DNA of 64,000 nt from positions 56,404,001 through 56,468,000 of the forward strand of contig CM070907.1 in NCBI GenBank assembly GCA_036417435.1. Direction: 5' to 3'. The position numbers and the translations under genes were made by a program. Shown here in pieces: positions 12,478 through 24,306 of the stretch (its first letter is position 1; each line of letters starts with the position of its first letter). Source of the DNA: Inia geoffrensis. Taxonomy: Eukaryota; Chordata; Mammalia; Artiodactyla; Iniidae. Under the pieces are notes generated by a model. The model worked only from the letters and a program-made list of their open reading frames with translations, was not told the origin of the DNA and did no database searches.

Positions 12478-12749
12478 CTATTACTATTTTAGTTTCATTG
12501 GTTATTTCAGAATTATAGAGCCTAAAAAAACAATCCTTTGGATTTGTGTAGGGAAAATTGGTGAATTTAATTTCTAAAAAAAAGGCACACTGAAAGGAGA
12601 AGTCATAATTATTATTCAACATCACTTCCTCCGTTTGCTAGACCGTCCCACCTGTTGACTCTCCACGGCCAGCTGTGTGACCTTAGGCAAGTCACTGGAT
12701 GTCCCTGCATTTGTTTTCTCAGCTGTGAAATGAAGGGATTGTTCTAGAT

Positions 12750-13330
12750 CTATATTTCTCACTTTTGGATGTGTGTGACAATCACCTGGGAGCTTGCTAA
12801 AATGCACCCCCTAGGTACCTCGTTCAGAGAATCTCAAGTGGAGCCTGAGCATCTATCCATATTTTTGACAAGCACCTTGCGTAATAATGATACAAATCCA
12901 AGTTTCAGGACCACTCTAGTAAATCAGTACTTCTTTTTTTTTTTTTTTTTTTTTTTTTTTGCGGTACGCGGGCCTCTCACTGTTGTGGCCTCTCCCGCTG
13001 TGGAGCACAGGCTCCGGACGCGCAGGCTCAGAGGCCATGGCTCACGGGCCCAGCCGCTCCGCAGCACGTGCGGTCTTCCCGGACCGGGGCACGAACCCGC
13101 GTACCCTGCATCGGCAGGCGGACTCTCAACCACTGCGCCACCAGGGAAGCCCAAATCAGTACTTCTTAACCGGTGATATGTATCAGAATGACCTGAAGGT
13201 TTTTTTTTTTTGATATATGCCTGCTTGGTCTCACTCCTGGAAATATTAGTTCATAGGGTGGCTGGGACCGGGACCAAGTCGTGTTTTAAAAACACTCATG
13301 GGTGATATTGATACCCCAAGTCAAGAATCA
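12750..13330 (+). repeat. MER5-type hAT remnants parted by a SINE
   Basis: 'atttctcacttttggatgtg', 'gacaatcacctgggagcttg' and 'gagaatctcaagtggagcct' on the low side of the SINE; 'cttcttaaccggtgatatgt' and 'tatcagaatgacctgaaggt' on the high side. Confidence 0.7.
12936..13152 (-). mobile_element. CHR-type tRNA-derived SINE
   Basis: Complete copy on the minus strand with a 25-base T-run. Perfect 15-bp TSD aaatcagtacttctt at 12921-12935 and 13153-13167. It inserted between or within two MER5-type remnants. Confidence 0.95.
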
Positions 13331-15544
13331 TGACAGGTAGACATGCCCCCTCAAAATGTGAACTGCTCAGGGGTCCTGGGGCTGAGAGGCAGACAGGATG
13401 TGCCCCTGAGGAGCACACGTTCTAGATGGGGAGGCCTGGGAATGAGAATGGACCCAGGGAGTGACAGAAGCCGGGAAGGTTCACGGGAAAGTAAAGGCGA
13501 TTCAGGTCAGTTTCATTCTGTTCAGTTTTCTCTGGGGCAGGAACTGAAAGAAGGATCAGAAAAAGCTTCAGAGGTGGAGATACTTGAAGTATAAAGCTTT
13601 CCAGGTGTATAACCTCAGGGGAATCACTTTACTTCCAAGTCTCAGTTTCTTCATGGATAAAATGTGGACAATAATGTCTGACCTGTAATAGTTAGCCCTC
13701 AATAATTATTAAGGACTTATAATTATGAGAACGTGGAACCCACTTTGTGCTTGCTCTCAGGGTCCACGTGTCTGACCGGTCAGGAGGGTGAAGTTAAGAC
13801 ACCCAAGGGCCTCTGAGCGTGAACACCCACGGGAGCTGTGGTTCTTCCTGCCCCCTCCCCAGGCTGTCCAGGGCTGGAGACTGATTTCACACAGAGGACC
13901 CGGCAGCCTCAAGGCGGGGGAAGCCTTTATTCTGTCCCTACCTAGAATGTAAATTAATTATATTCTTTAAGCACCGAGACAGGAGTTTTCTTGTCTGCCT
14001 GGCTATGCTCAGTCTTTCTCTTCCATCTGCTAGGACTGATGAGTGCTACAGGAACAACTGGGTTTCTTGCTTACAAAGTTGGCTGCACAGGCTAATAGAA
14101 GCAATCTGTCCCCTGATTAATTACTTCATTTTTTTCTCCTTTTGTTGTGCTATATAGATGGACATCTTTTCTCCTCCCTGCTGCACAGTGTCTGCACATT
14201 GTGGCACCCTTGTCATTTCTATCTGGGTTAATTACAGGCTTTGGGGAGACTTCACTGTCACTGCATCTGTGCGTGTGTGCGTGTGTATGTGTTTGTGAGG
14301 GGAGGGTGGAGAACACACATGTGTAGAGCAACTGAGAAAAGGTTTTGAAAAAATAAAAATTCTCAGAAAAAACTGTTTTAATTCTAAGAGAACAGAAGGT
14401 TGTGACCAAAAGGGCTCTCGGGGACCATTTGCCCAATCCTTACATTTACTAATGGGAAACCTGAGGCCCAGAGAAGGAGGACACAAGAGCCGGGAGTGGC
14501 AGAGCAAAATTGTAATGCAGGGTCCCTAAGTGCAAACCCAGTGTTCTTTCCACTCCAGGCTACTCTTTCAGTATTAGGAAATCACGATTAGGAAGGAGAG
14601 TAACCACAGATGTCACAATATTTACCCCGTGGGGTCACCAGCTGACCACTTCACGCGTGTGGTAGAGACATATGCTATTAAATAATATGATACATTGTAT
14701 GCTGCACATACAATATAACAATTATCATACGAACTACCATTTATGGGATGTTTATCACGTACCTGGTACTACTGTCCTAAGCAAGCATTTACATTCCTTG
14801 TAATAGCTAATCTGTACTACAGCTGTACAGTATGTTTCTATCTCATAGAGGAGGCAGATGGGGCTCAGAGAGGGTAAGCAACTCACCCAAAGTCACACAG
14901 CTATTAGGTGGCAATGTTTGAATTTAAATATAGGACTCCTGAGTATGAAGTGCACTGTGGCTTTTTGGAGGAGTAAGTCAGCTTTCATTTGAAAACCTAC
15001 AGCTTTCATTCAAAACCACGCCCTGAAATCTGGCACTATTTAAAAAAAACTATCACTCATGACATCTTTATAGGACATCATAGGAAATATATTAATTTTG
15101 ACCCTCAGAACAATCTTAGGAGGTGGACACAGAAGATACCATTACTCCTATTTTATTCTTAAGGGCCATGTGGCTTAGACACTATAGGTCATTGGCTTTA
15201 GGGCTTGCAACATGGTAAACACACACCCATGGGTGTCTGTTGACAATGATGGCATCTCCTCGAAAAAGCTTTCCCAGTCCCTTGGACACAGGGACCTCCC
15301 TTGGCTCTGGACTCCCATGCACAGTGCTTTTTTCCTTGCATCTCAGGGAGCACTTCTCCCCCTCCCCCATCTGAGAGATTCACATTCAATTATTTTTCTG
15401 CTACAATGAACTTATTTATGCAAGTACATTGCACTGCATGCTCAGTAAATACTTGCTGAATGAGTGAATGGAAAGTGATTGTGGGTATGAAGAGGTCCAA
15501 CTTTTTGAAGCACTCAGAATTGAAGCTTAGAGTCAACCCATCCT

Positions 15545-15990
15545 ATAGAACATGAACATGTGCAAAGGTGATACACTGCCATGTTTTTATCAAACAATAA
15601 CATGAAAGGTAGCATAAATATCCAGCAGGAGGGTACTGGTAACTAAATAATGGGACATCCATTTGCTGGGATAATATACAGCTATTAAAAGCAAGTACAC
15701 TGAAGACTCTTTAATGACATGGGGAAACATTTGCGATATATCACTTAGGAAAAAAAGTAGGTTGCTGAAACAGGTTGTTTAATGTGATTTCATTTTGTTT
15801 GTTTCTGGTGAGCATTACATGCACAAGAACACTTAGAAAAAAGACTAGGGGGAAAGACAGGAAATGTTAACTGGGAATATTTCTGGCAGGTGGAATTATG
15901 ACAATTTAAACTTTCCTCCGTGGAGTTCTTAGCACTTTCCAACATTTTTTTGTAATGATACACAGATACGTCTTTTGGAAGTGGAAAATA
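15545..15990 (+). mobile_element. Old L1 3' end next to an exon
   Basis: Same class as 7705-8095: 'ctggtaactaaataatgggacatc', 'tttaatgacatggggaaacatttg' and 'ttccaacatttttttgtaatga'. Plus orientation. It ends within about 45 nt of the splice donor of the 16034 exon. Confidence 0.75.
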
Positions 15991-16033
15991 CCCCAATAAA
16001 TGTTACTGAGAGCGTTTAAAAGCAAGGCCTTAC

Positions 16034-16266
16034 CCCTGGGGTTGGTCAGTGTGGCTTCCGTGGCTTTTCCACCATCCCCACAGCGAGTGTCATCAAAGGG
16101 GAGGCACTGGTCACCTGTCCCCGCCACCACCTCGGAGTTCTTGACGAGGTCCTTCACCACCACGGCGGACTTGACCTTGAAGACCCGCCGGCTGTTGGTG
16201 TCCGAAAGGAAGACAGCCCCGCTCGTGGGGTCTGTGGTCAGGTAGTACTTGTGTGCTGGGCTGTGA
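16034..16266 (-). CDS. TENM4: TENM4 exon: NHL propeller blades
   Basis: This is a 233-nt exon with acceptor gttttacag and donor GTAAGG, entering in phase 2 and leaving in phase 1. It reads (S)[78 protein letters not shown]. The pattern [25 protein letters not shown] is one propeller blade, and [16 protein letters not shown] starts the next. The [20 protein letters not shown] stretch is one of the segments that points to teneurin-4. On the low side the intron carries an old L1 3' end starting within about 45 nt of the donor. Confidence 0.96.
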
Positions 16267-17004
16267 CTGTAAAACAAGGACACGGCAGTTGGTGAGCACT
16301 TCCTTCTTTCCTAACAGGCAGCCGGAGATGCACAACTTGAGCCCAAGTAAAAAAAAGTCTTATGGGGACAATGTCCCTATTTGGGGTGATGGTTGCCCAA
16401 TTTTTCTGACCTCTCTGGTTGGCCTAACTATCCCTCCCACCCAACTGTGAATGCAAATGCCTCTTGCCAAAGACCGTGATGCCCAGTGCCATGCCCATAT
16501 CAGGTGCTCAGTGCGTGTTTTCTTAAGACTATCCGTGAGGCTTACCAGAGGTGGCCTGTAAATCCAGACCAGAAACACGAAAGACTCTGACTTTAAAAAA
16601 CACTTCAAAACAAAATGACACACAAACACTTCCCCCACAGCAGCCCCACCCCCATCTGGGGACTGACGGCTAAGGCCTCGGCCTGACTGGACACCAACCA
16701 GTGTCAGTACCATCTTCTGTTGACGCTCATGTTATACTTATCAGGAGCCCAGCAGTCTCCCTAGTGCAGACAGACATAAATGAATTGCAGGATTAGTTTG
16801 TAATTTGCAGCAATAGCCAAGGAAGAACAAACGGAAGAGAGGAGCAGTGCTGGGGATAGCTCTGATTCCGGAAAACAGCCACAAAGACAAGGCTGTGCTA
16901 ACAGAAGAAAGCGAAGTTAGACCACGACTGTACAGAGGGCTTATGGAGACAAGGCACCACCTCTAAGCACTGTGCAGGAAAACTCTGTGGGCTTTGGGGT
17001 GAGC

Positions 17005-17220
17005 TCAGTCTGGGTTCCACGTCTAGCTTTGTTATTTCCTGGTTCTGAAACCTGGGCCAGTTACCTGGCCTCCTGAGCCTCAAGTTTTCTTCATCTGCAA
17101 AATGGGGATGTGAACAGCTGCCCTGCTGGTGTATTGGGAACATTATATAAAACCATATATGAAAGATACTCGGCAGAGTACATGGCACATAGTACTTAAG
17201 AATCGTAATTGTTATTTTAA
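17005..17220 (+). repeat. MIR
   Basis: 'gtctgggttccacgtctagc', 'gggccagttacctggc', 'tgagcctcaagttttcttc', 'atctgcaaaatgggg' and 'gtacatggcacatagtactt'. Confidence 0.83.
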
Positions 17221-17879
17221 TTATTAGTCATTATGTCTGTTTTTGCATTTGGAGAGGACTACAGAGTAGGTATGTCTTATTAAGGCTGGATTTTTCCCAC
17301 CACAAAGTACGATTTACAATTTCTTCCAAGTCTAGGCTGTACTGGAGTCAGACTCATAACTCCTGGGAAGCTGACGATCGGTTCCTGCACGCGGCCTGAT
17401 CATTCCCAGGGCTTCAGACTGCATCTAAATATTGGTAGTCTCTGGGATTCCAAGTCTCTGGAAAATCTGATTCAAAGGAATAAGGAATCTCCTTCTGTTC
17501 AGCCTGGATGGCCTGGCACTGGCCATTTTCACCGGACAGTGGGACACACACCATGCTAGGGGATTCAGGGCACAGACTGAGCAGTGTCTAGAGCCCCAGC
17601 AAGGTAGGGGCACTCTATACCCCTGCAAGGTACAAGTAAGAGGACCAGAGGAGACTAGAAAGAAGCTGTTTTGCATCTCATCAGGCATGCAAGTTTTGGG
17701 TCCTTTTGATAAACAAAATTTTATTTTACAGATTAGTGGGTTTTGAATTACATATGGAGACTGAGGCACTGTAATCTTCAGTGTCAGGTTCTCTGAAGGT
17801 CTTCGTCTGACTGTTCCTCATCACACCCATCCCTTGCTTTGGGCGGTGTCTTGGGGACTGGCCAGGCCTCCAGACTCAA

Positions 17880-18550
17880 GGCTTTCCTTCCTGTTTCCTC
17901 TCCCTGAATACGACGAAGATGCCATGCTCTTCTCCAGCTGTCCTGCCTCTCTAGTCCTGACCCTACTGTCTCATGACCTCCTCAACAAAGGGCAGGTCTC
18001 TGCCTGCAGCCCGGGTCCTCCCCTAGCCATTCCTCCCTGATCTAGCCCCAAACCCGACACGTCACCTCAATGCTTTCCCTTCCAGGACCCTCCATGTCTT
18101 ACAGGCTCATTCAGACTCCTCAGCCTGGCAGCACACAAGGCCCCTCACGCTCGGCGGCTGCTCTGTCCTCCCAGCCTCTTTCCTGCCATTTCCTCACAGA
18201 CCCGCTGTGCTCAGACACTCTGACAACTCGTCCCTCAAATGCGCCATCGCGCCCCTTTGCCCCGCTCTTCCTGTTCTGGGGAATACCCCGTGCCCCTCCT
18301 TTCTTAGCCTGCTGAACTGCTACTCACTATTCAGGTGTCAGCTCAAATGGTACCTCTGCTGGGAAACCTTCCCTGGCTTCTCTTCCCTGAGATTCATATC
18401 TGTTCACATCTGGGTTACGGGACACTTAACATAATGCCGTGGCTATTTATTTATGTGTCTGTCTCCCAAATCCTGTCAATACTTGGTGGGAAGAGACGGG
18501 CTTTTATTCTTTTCTGTATCTCCAATGTTCAGCTTGGTGCCTTCTAGCCC
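17880..18550 (+). repeat. L2 3' region
   Basis: 'cttcctgtttcctctccctg', 'tcaggtgtcagctcaaatgg', 'gggaaaccttccctggcttc' and 'tctgtctcccaaatcctgtc' follow the L2 consensus order. Confidence 0.75.
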
Positions 18551-20089
18551 ACAGCAGCCATTAAGTGGACGGACTCTCCATTTTCAGTTTATTTAAACAG
18601 TATTTTCAATCAAATTACTTAGCTTTTTTTTTTTTTTACTTCTCCTTTGGGGGTGGTGGTAACAGGAGAGAGGTCCTGTTTATCTTGAAATGTCCCCCGT
18701 GACTAGCCCTATAATGCAACACAGATGTAATCTTCCCAGATGGCACTGATTCTGGCTAAATAAAATGCAGTGACCTTAGATCCTACTCTGCAATGCTGGG
18801 GCAGCCTTGATCTTTCTACTTCCTGATGACAGCTGGAGGAGGGGGTGATTACTTCATTTCTTCGCGTATCACTCATGAGAAATGGTTGCTATCCACCTTG
18901 GCAGAAAATAGGCCCTTGAGGGAGTCTGGTGGGGGGGCCCTGTCCACTTAGATTAGCCCCCCACCCCGAGGTTTCAGCTCATGTCTTTCTGCACTGCCCT
19001 GGGGAAGTGCCACTTAGGTGATGTTTCTCAGGTCCGTGAATTCCAGGAGAGAGTGGCACTGTCAGGATTGTCCTGTGGTCCCCTCTTTGTGCTCAAGGAC
19101 AAATTTGCGGTTGGGGGGGGTCAGTTAAGTGCAGGGGAGAAAGCACTAGCTTTGAACTGAGAGGATGTGGGTTCTCCCTTGGGCAAGTCACCTAAATCGT
19201 CCAAGCGGTAGGTCCCTCAGGGTCGAATGACGGCATCTCTGCCCTGCTTTGCTCACAGGATTGTCATTAGGATCGAATGAAATTATCCAGCTCAACAGCC
19301 CTTTCCAGTTGGCAGAGAGCTCTTGGATAATCTTCAGCTCACTTCTTCCTCGGGCCACCCGCAGCGGGAGCAGCGCGTGGACCTCTCCCAGGAGCAGCGC
19401 GACCAGAGCTGCCCGCTGCTGGTACGGAAGCATCTGCTACTACCTCCAGGTGCCAATTTGTCCCAGACACTGTGCTAGCATTTTATGTGCACAACTTCAT
19501 TTTCGTCACAACTACCACAGAAGGCAGGTGCTTTTTATTTATTTATTAAAAGAAAACTTTTAGAAATGAGATGAGAGAGGTGAAGTGACTTGAGCAATGC
19601 CAGAAACTGCTAAGCGGCATGATGGATTTCCATCTCTGATCTGCTGGTCACTGAAGTCTGTGTTCTTTCTACTTCCCCACACTGCTTCTCAGGGCCTAGA
19701 AAGCTCCACTGACTTTCTCTCCAGAGCAGCTGCTCATCTCTTGGGATTTAGCTCCGGCATCACCTCATCTGGAATACCTACCATTCCTGGATTCCCGGGA
19801 CCCTGCTTTTCCCTCTTTCTTTTGTTGTGGTCCCACGAGACCCTCAGCAGATTATACTTTTAGTACTTCTAGCACCTTAAGACCCTTTTCTGCTTAGTTG
19901 TCTGCCTCCTCAAGGACATCTTGGGCTCCTCAAGGGCAGGGCCTGGCTTCGAGTCCCTGGTGCTTAGCACTGGGCTGGTGCAGAGTTAGTGTTCCAGAAA
20001 GGCCTGCTGAATTTATGAATCAGTGAGTGAAGGATGGTCCACCTGTCTGGGATTATAGACAGGAAACATCCCCCGCTAAGGGTCTTAGG

Positions 20090-20400
20090 GTGGTGGTTCT
20101 CAATATGACTACACATCGGGTTCACCTGGAAAGCTATTTTAAAAGCGCCTCACCCATCACATCTGAAGGGCCTGGGCATCTGTCCCTTTAACATCACTCC
20201 AGTGATTCTGAGTCACAGCTAGATTTGGAAACCATGGCTTTAGGAGCAGTGCTTTTCAAACTTTAATGCACCCACGAATCATGCTAAAATGAAGATTTCA
20301 GTCCGGCAGTTCTGGGTGTGGCCTGAGAGCCTGCATTCCTAACAAGTTCTCAGAGGATGCCGATGCTGCTTATCTGTACTTGGAGGAGCAGGGCATTGCT
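20090..20400 (+). repeat. Two MER5-type hAT remnants
   Basis: 'gtggttctcaatatgactac', 'cgggttcacctggaaagcta' (first), then 'gcttttcaaactttaatgca', 'gtggcctgagagcctgcatt' and 'aacaagttctcagaggatgc' (second). Confidence 0.78.
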
Positions 20401-20854
20401 TAGAATACTCTGCAAGCCATAAATGCATGAGGCGGGAGATGGCCTACCCCTGAGACCCCACGCCTGGCTCTGTGGACAGGGACCGCGTCTGATCCGATTC
20501 TGAGCCCCAGTATCCTGAGGAGGGCTGGGCATAGAGTACGGTCATTCTTTTCTACTTCCTTAAACATAAGCCTGGTATCTCTGGAAGCTACGAAAATCTT
20601 AGAGGCTATAAGGTAGCAATCCTGAAGTTAATGAGCTACAGTGAAGCCTCACTCTGCCCTCTTTCTGGACAATGTAGGGAAGTTCCTAGTAGGAGCTGTG
20701 AGCCCAGAAGTCTCTTGGGACGAAAAGGCAATCTATTCCCTGCTTGTGAGTGAGCATTCTCCCTCTATCTCAGGATAAGGTCCGCTTGTGCAAAGCAGCG
20801 TCCTTTGCCCACATCATGTAGCAGCCCTGGCAGAACTCGATTCACTGGTTCTCA

Positions 20855-21070
20855 GAGCAAGTGGGAAGAGCTTGAGTATTGGAACCACACAGACATGGTT
20901 TTCAAATACCAGCTCCACAACCCACTTGGTAGGTGACCTTGGGCAAATTACTTCATTACTCTGAGCCTCAGTTTTTTCATCTCAGAAATGGGGATAATCA
21001 CATCCATTTCAAAGGGCTACTTGAGGACAAAATTCTTTAAAGAATGCAAATCTTTGAGCATAATGCAGGC
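20855..21070 (+). repeat. MIR
   Basis: 'gaaccacacagacatggt', 'gtgaccttgggcaaattact', 'ctgagcctcagttttttc' and 'atctcagaaatggggataat'. Confidence 0.87.
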
Positions 21071-22763
21071 AGCTGGTCACCTTACGAAACCTCCAGAACA
21101 TTTATGTTACTGCACAATGGAAAAGACAAGCATGTCATACTTAATACTGTCTGTCTAACCTATTTTCCGAGGCAATTAAGGTCTCTCTCAGAGTTAACAT
21201 AATCTGTGTAGCTGGGTTTGATGGAGAGCTGAGTTCAAATGTGCTTCTGAACAACAGGCTTCAGACATTCCTCCGTGACGCTATGGGAGAGGTCTGGGAA
21301 GAGGTGAGGATCCTTGTTCCCTGAAGGGACACAGGGAGGAAGATGCCCAAAGGACGAGGGTGGGGGTCTCTGTGCTGAGCATGTCCAGTATGGAAGGCTG
21401 AATTGAGGCTGTAAATAAAGGTCTAAGAAAGAGACACACACCCACAGGCTAAGGGCACCAGCCTGGAGCCAAATGCTATCCCTGGGAGCAGCTGGAACAG
21501 TAAATGCTAATGGAGGAAGAGGACAAAATTTTAGAATTTCTTTAATCTACTTCTGGCATTTACTGATGGGAACACTAAGGCTCTGAGAGAGGAAGGGATT
21601 TACCAGTATCCAGGAACCAGTTAAAATCAGAGCCGGAGCCCTGGTCTTTCCCCTCCTGACTGTCTTTAGAAAACTGGAAGGCAGAAAAAAATTCTGTTTT
21701 TCCCTTCCGCTTTGGTTCACTTTCTAAATAGGTTTTAGCACGTGAGAAAACAATGAATTGAGAGAGGGCAGGAATCCAGCCCTGAAATCATACCATGGAT
21801 ACATCAAAAGACTGCTAAAAGTCAGAAACAAAAGGTACCAAAACCACAACTCTCTCAATTTATAGATGATGCAATTGGAAACCAGAAAAGCTAAGTGACC
21901 AGCCCAAGGCCGCATGAATACACAGCAAAGCTGGACAAGTGCCCTAGCTCCTAACTCTTCCCGGCTAGGTCCCCCTGTATCCCGGCTGTGTCCCAGGCAG
22001 TTACCACCACTGATTGGAGGTTTTAATGATAAATGCTAAGTTTTCATCCAAGATTTTCATATGAAATGTACTGTGTTTTCTATAAAACTGAACTTGAGGG
22101 CACATATCAATTCATAGTTCAGTATCATCCATACAAAGATCTTTGGAAATCTCTTTTCTATTTCAGTGTCAGGAAAAAATATTCCTCTGCTTAGAAGTGG
22201 GCATATTTTCCCATTTCTGATGATGTACACCATGAAAACAATTATGTTTCCCTGTTTAATTTGGCTTCCAGGGAGCTCAGAGTCTTATTTGATGTGTAAT
22301 CACATATATGTGTTTCCTCCTTTTTCTCTTATTCCCAAACTCTACTTAATTTACTTTAATACATGTGTCTTTGGTCGTAAGAGGACTGAATTCCTTTTTG
22401 GGGAAAAATGGAGACATCATCATCATCATATAATTGTTTTGATGATGAGAATAATAGTAATAATAATAAAAAATCATTAGTGCTCCTCTCTCCAAGGGAC
22501 ATGTTATTATCCTCAAATTAGAAACTAATGATCAGATAGATGAAATAAGTTTTTCAAGGTCACACAGTTGGGGAGCTTCAGTTTTCTCATCTGTAAATTG
22601 GGTGTATCATGAAAACCTACTTCACAGGGTGGTCTGGGGGTGAACTGCTATAATCCATGTAAAACACTTAACCCCTCTCTGCTACACATTAAATGCTCTC
22701 TACATATTATTATTATTATCTTAAAAGACTATATATGATTGTTACATTAATACTATAATTATA

Positions 22764-22800
22764 TCTATATAGTTATTAATTACATTAATAACTGTATAGA
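22764..22800. repeat. AT-rich 17-bp inverted repeat
   Basis: 22764-22780 and 22784-22800 pair around a 3-base loop (tac) with one mismatch; the inner 10 bp (agttattaat / attaataact) are perfect. It lies in AT-rich intron 0.9 kb from the microexon. Confidence 0.8.
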
Positions 22801-23674
22801 CATGGACATAAACATTATTGGATTTCTGGGTCTGCCTGACTCTTTCTACCATCCTTATCCCAAGTAAGCACCACCCCATGTGCCACTCTGATCTGAACCA
22901 CACATGGATAACTGAGAGTCACCTAGGTAGCAGTGCGAGCCACATCCCCATCTGCCATGGCTACTTTCAAGTCACCCAGATGTGTGTGAGGCTTGGGGAC
23001 TCTGAGGTGACCATTACCCAGGAGTCAGACGAGCGCCACAATGACAGGGGATGCTGACAGGCAGACATTCCTCCTGGTGTGTCTGACGAAGACCACTTCT
23101 GCTTGCTGCAGGGTCACTGTGAACCTACACGACAAATCTACTCTGTGACAAAGTTCCTGTTTGGGGGTTGCTCCCTTTGGGTGGTCTGTATGGTCTGGAA
23201 ATTCCCCCATTCTCTCCTTGCTGGCAGACCTTCTGGAGAGGTCCCCTAGCAACCCAGCCTCCAAAGCCAAGGCACCTGGAATGCCCACAGAAATACAAAT
23301 CTGAAGCCCGTCTTCTTCCAGGATCTTTGCCTGAATGAGACATTCTCAGGACTTCCCACTGTGACCCTCCAAGTCACTCAACACAGTTAGGATAATGTCA
23401 TCATTCATCCTGAGGATAAGCAGACCGGGGTGCTCAAATTACAATGCCAAGGTTAAAATTTCCCCCTATTACTCAGTCTGTCATGTCCACAAACGACCAG
23501 AGTAAGTGCTGCACTTTGGTAGAGCTGAAAGGAGTTCAGGCTCTCCCAACCCACCCCCACCATTATTAATGACTTTCTCTCACTGTAGCTGATTTACCCC
23601 CAATCCGATCCAATCACACAGGATTCGTTTGCCATTGAGCGATCTGAAATTGACAGGCGCAGCTTACCACACAG

Positions 23675-23680
23675 CATGCA
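23675..23680 (-). promoter_or_regulatory. TGCATG (Rbfox-type splicing motif) downstream of microexon
   Basis: On the transcript strand TGCATG lies about 45 nt after the microexon's donor site. Rbfox proteins binding TGCATG downstream of an alternative exon commonly promote its inclusion in neurons. Function here is inferred. Confidence 0.6.
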
Positions 23681-23724
23681 ACAAGGCAGGGGAGAGACAG
23701 GAAATTCCCCACCGGTTGGCTTAC

Positions 23725-23745
23725 CTATGTCTGAAATCTTTATTT
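23725..23745 (-). CDS. TENM4: TENM4 21-nt microexon (splice site B insert RNKDFRH)
   Basis: This cassette microexon is too short for ORF detection. On the minus strand it is preceded by a strong pyrimidine tract ending in ctgtcag and followed by GTAAGCC. It is exactly 21 nt. With the AG left by the exon at 26138 and the T from the exon at 16266 it encodes R-N-K-D-F-R-H before S-H-S-P-A-H-K. In teneurins a seven-residue NKDF(R/K)HS insert at this propeller position is the alternative splice site B, known from teneurin-2 and -3 work to control trans adhesion and latrophilin binding. Likely regulators visible here are a TGCATG at 23680-23675 (Rbfox motif, about 45 nt downstream), a UGC at 23766-23764, about 19 nt upstream, inside the C/U tract (the kind of motif SRRM4 uses), and a CTAAC branch-point candidate near 23791. 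Confidence 0.92.
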
Positions 23746-23796
23746 CTGACAGAAGACAGGAGAGCAGGGAATAGAAGAAAGAATGAAGTGTTAGCA
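23746..23796 (-). promoter_or_regulatory. Pyrimidine tract and branch-point candidate of microexon
   Basis: On the transcript strand: tgctaacac (CTAAC branch-point candidate, A near 23791), then about 40 nt rich in C and T ending ctgtcag. A UGC at 23766-23764 lies in the tract, about 19 nt from the exon, as in many SRRM4-dependent microexons. Confidence 0.65.
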
Positions 23797-24113
23797 GGGT
23801 TAGAAGCATTATTAGCAGCCTGAAAACTTGACAGCGATGGTCCTGTACAATACTATAACAAATAAAGACTTAGCAGCTCCGACACTGATATATTTCATAC
23901 TGGCTATTACTTGTCAGTGAGCTCACTTATAAGCAAACTATGTATCACAGAAGAGGCACGGTTTCACCTGCGTCAACACTGCCGACCTTCGGGAAGAGGA
24001 TGAGCTTGACCCAGGCTGCTTTCACCAGGGTAAGAAAGAGGCTGGAATAGTCGATCCCCTCCCCTGTACAGAGAAGCACTCCCAGAGATACACACACTCA
24101 AAGATGCATCTCT

Positions 24114-24306
24114 GGGCTTCCCTGGTGGCGCAGTGCTTGAGAGTCCGCCTGCCGATGCAGGCGACACGGGTTCGTGCCCCGGTCCGGGAAGATCCCACGT
24201 GCCGCGGAGCGGCTGGGCCCGTGAGCCATGGCCGCTGAGCCTGCGCGTCCGGAGCCTGTGCTCCGCAACGGGAGAGGCCACAGCAGTGAGAGGCCCGCGT
24301 ACCACA

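Larger units (their letters stand above)
11874..16033 (-). other. TENM4: Intron between the 16034 and 11873 exons
   Basis: Contents: older tRNA-derived SINE 12352-12477 with 14-bp TSDs; MIR about 12645-12745; MER5-type remnants 12750-12920 and about 13168-13330, parted by a CHR SINE 12936-13152; MIR about 13600-13720; MIR in minus orientation about 14720-14950; old L1 3' end 15545-15990. A (GT)-rich run lies near 14266-14296. The remainder is unannotated intron. Confidence 0.8.
16267..23724 (-). other. TENM4: Intron between the microexon and the 16034-16266 exon
   Basis: Contents: MIR 17005-17220; L2 3' ends about 17880-18550 and 19655-20035; two MER5-type hAT remnants 20090-20240 and 20245-20400; MIR 20855-21070; MIR in minus orientation 21540-21660; AT-rich stretch 22690-22800 with a 17-bp imperfect hairpin; MIR 22565-22715. 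The last part in transcript order, 23590-23724, is repeat-free and holds the TGCATG next to the microexon. Confidence 0.8.

Noticed and set aside
12769..13213. Open frames of 76-135 codons over SINE copies, with similar peptides recurring at 4233-4717, 7374-7771, 23973-24433, 31402-31810, 34459-34943, 37899-38368, 43920-44269, 47572-47921 and 57561-57853
   Set aside because: They are translations of the CHR-type SINE in various frames (recurring SLLWPLPLRSTGSGRAGS and PPADAGDAGSCPGPG), not genes.
15906..16033. Continuation of the TENM4 frame below the exon at 16034
   Set aside because: A clear GTAAGG donor ends the exon and the continuation is L1-derived sequence.
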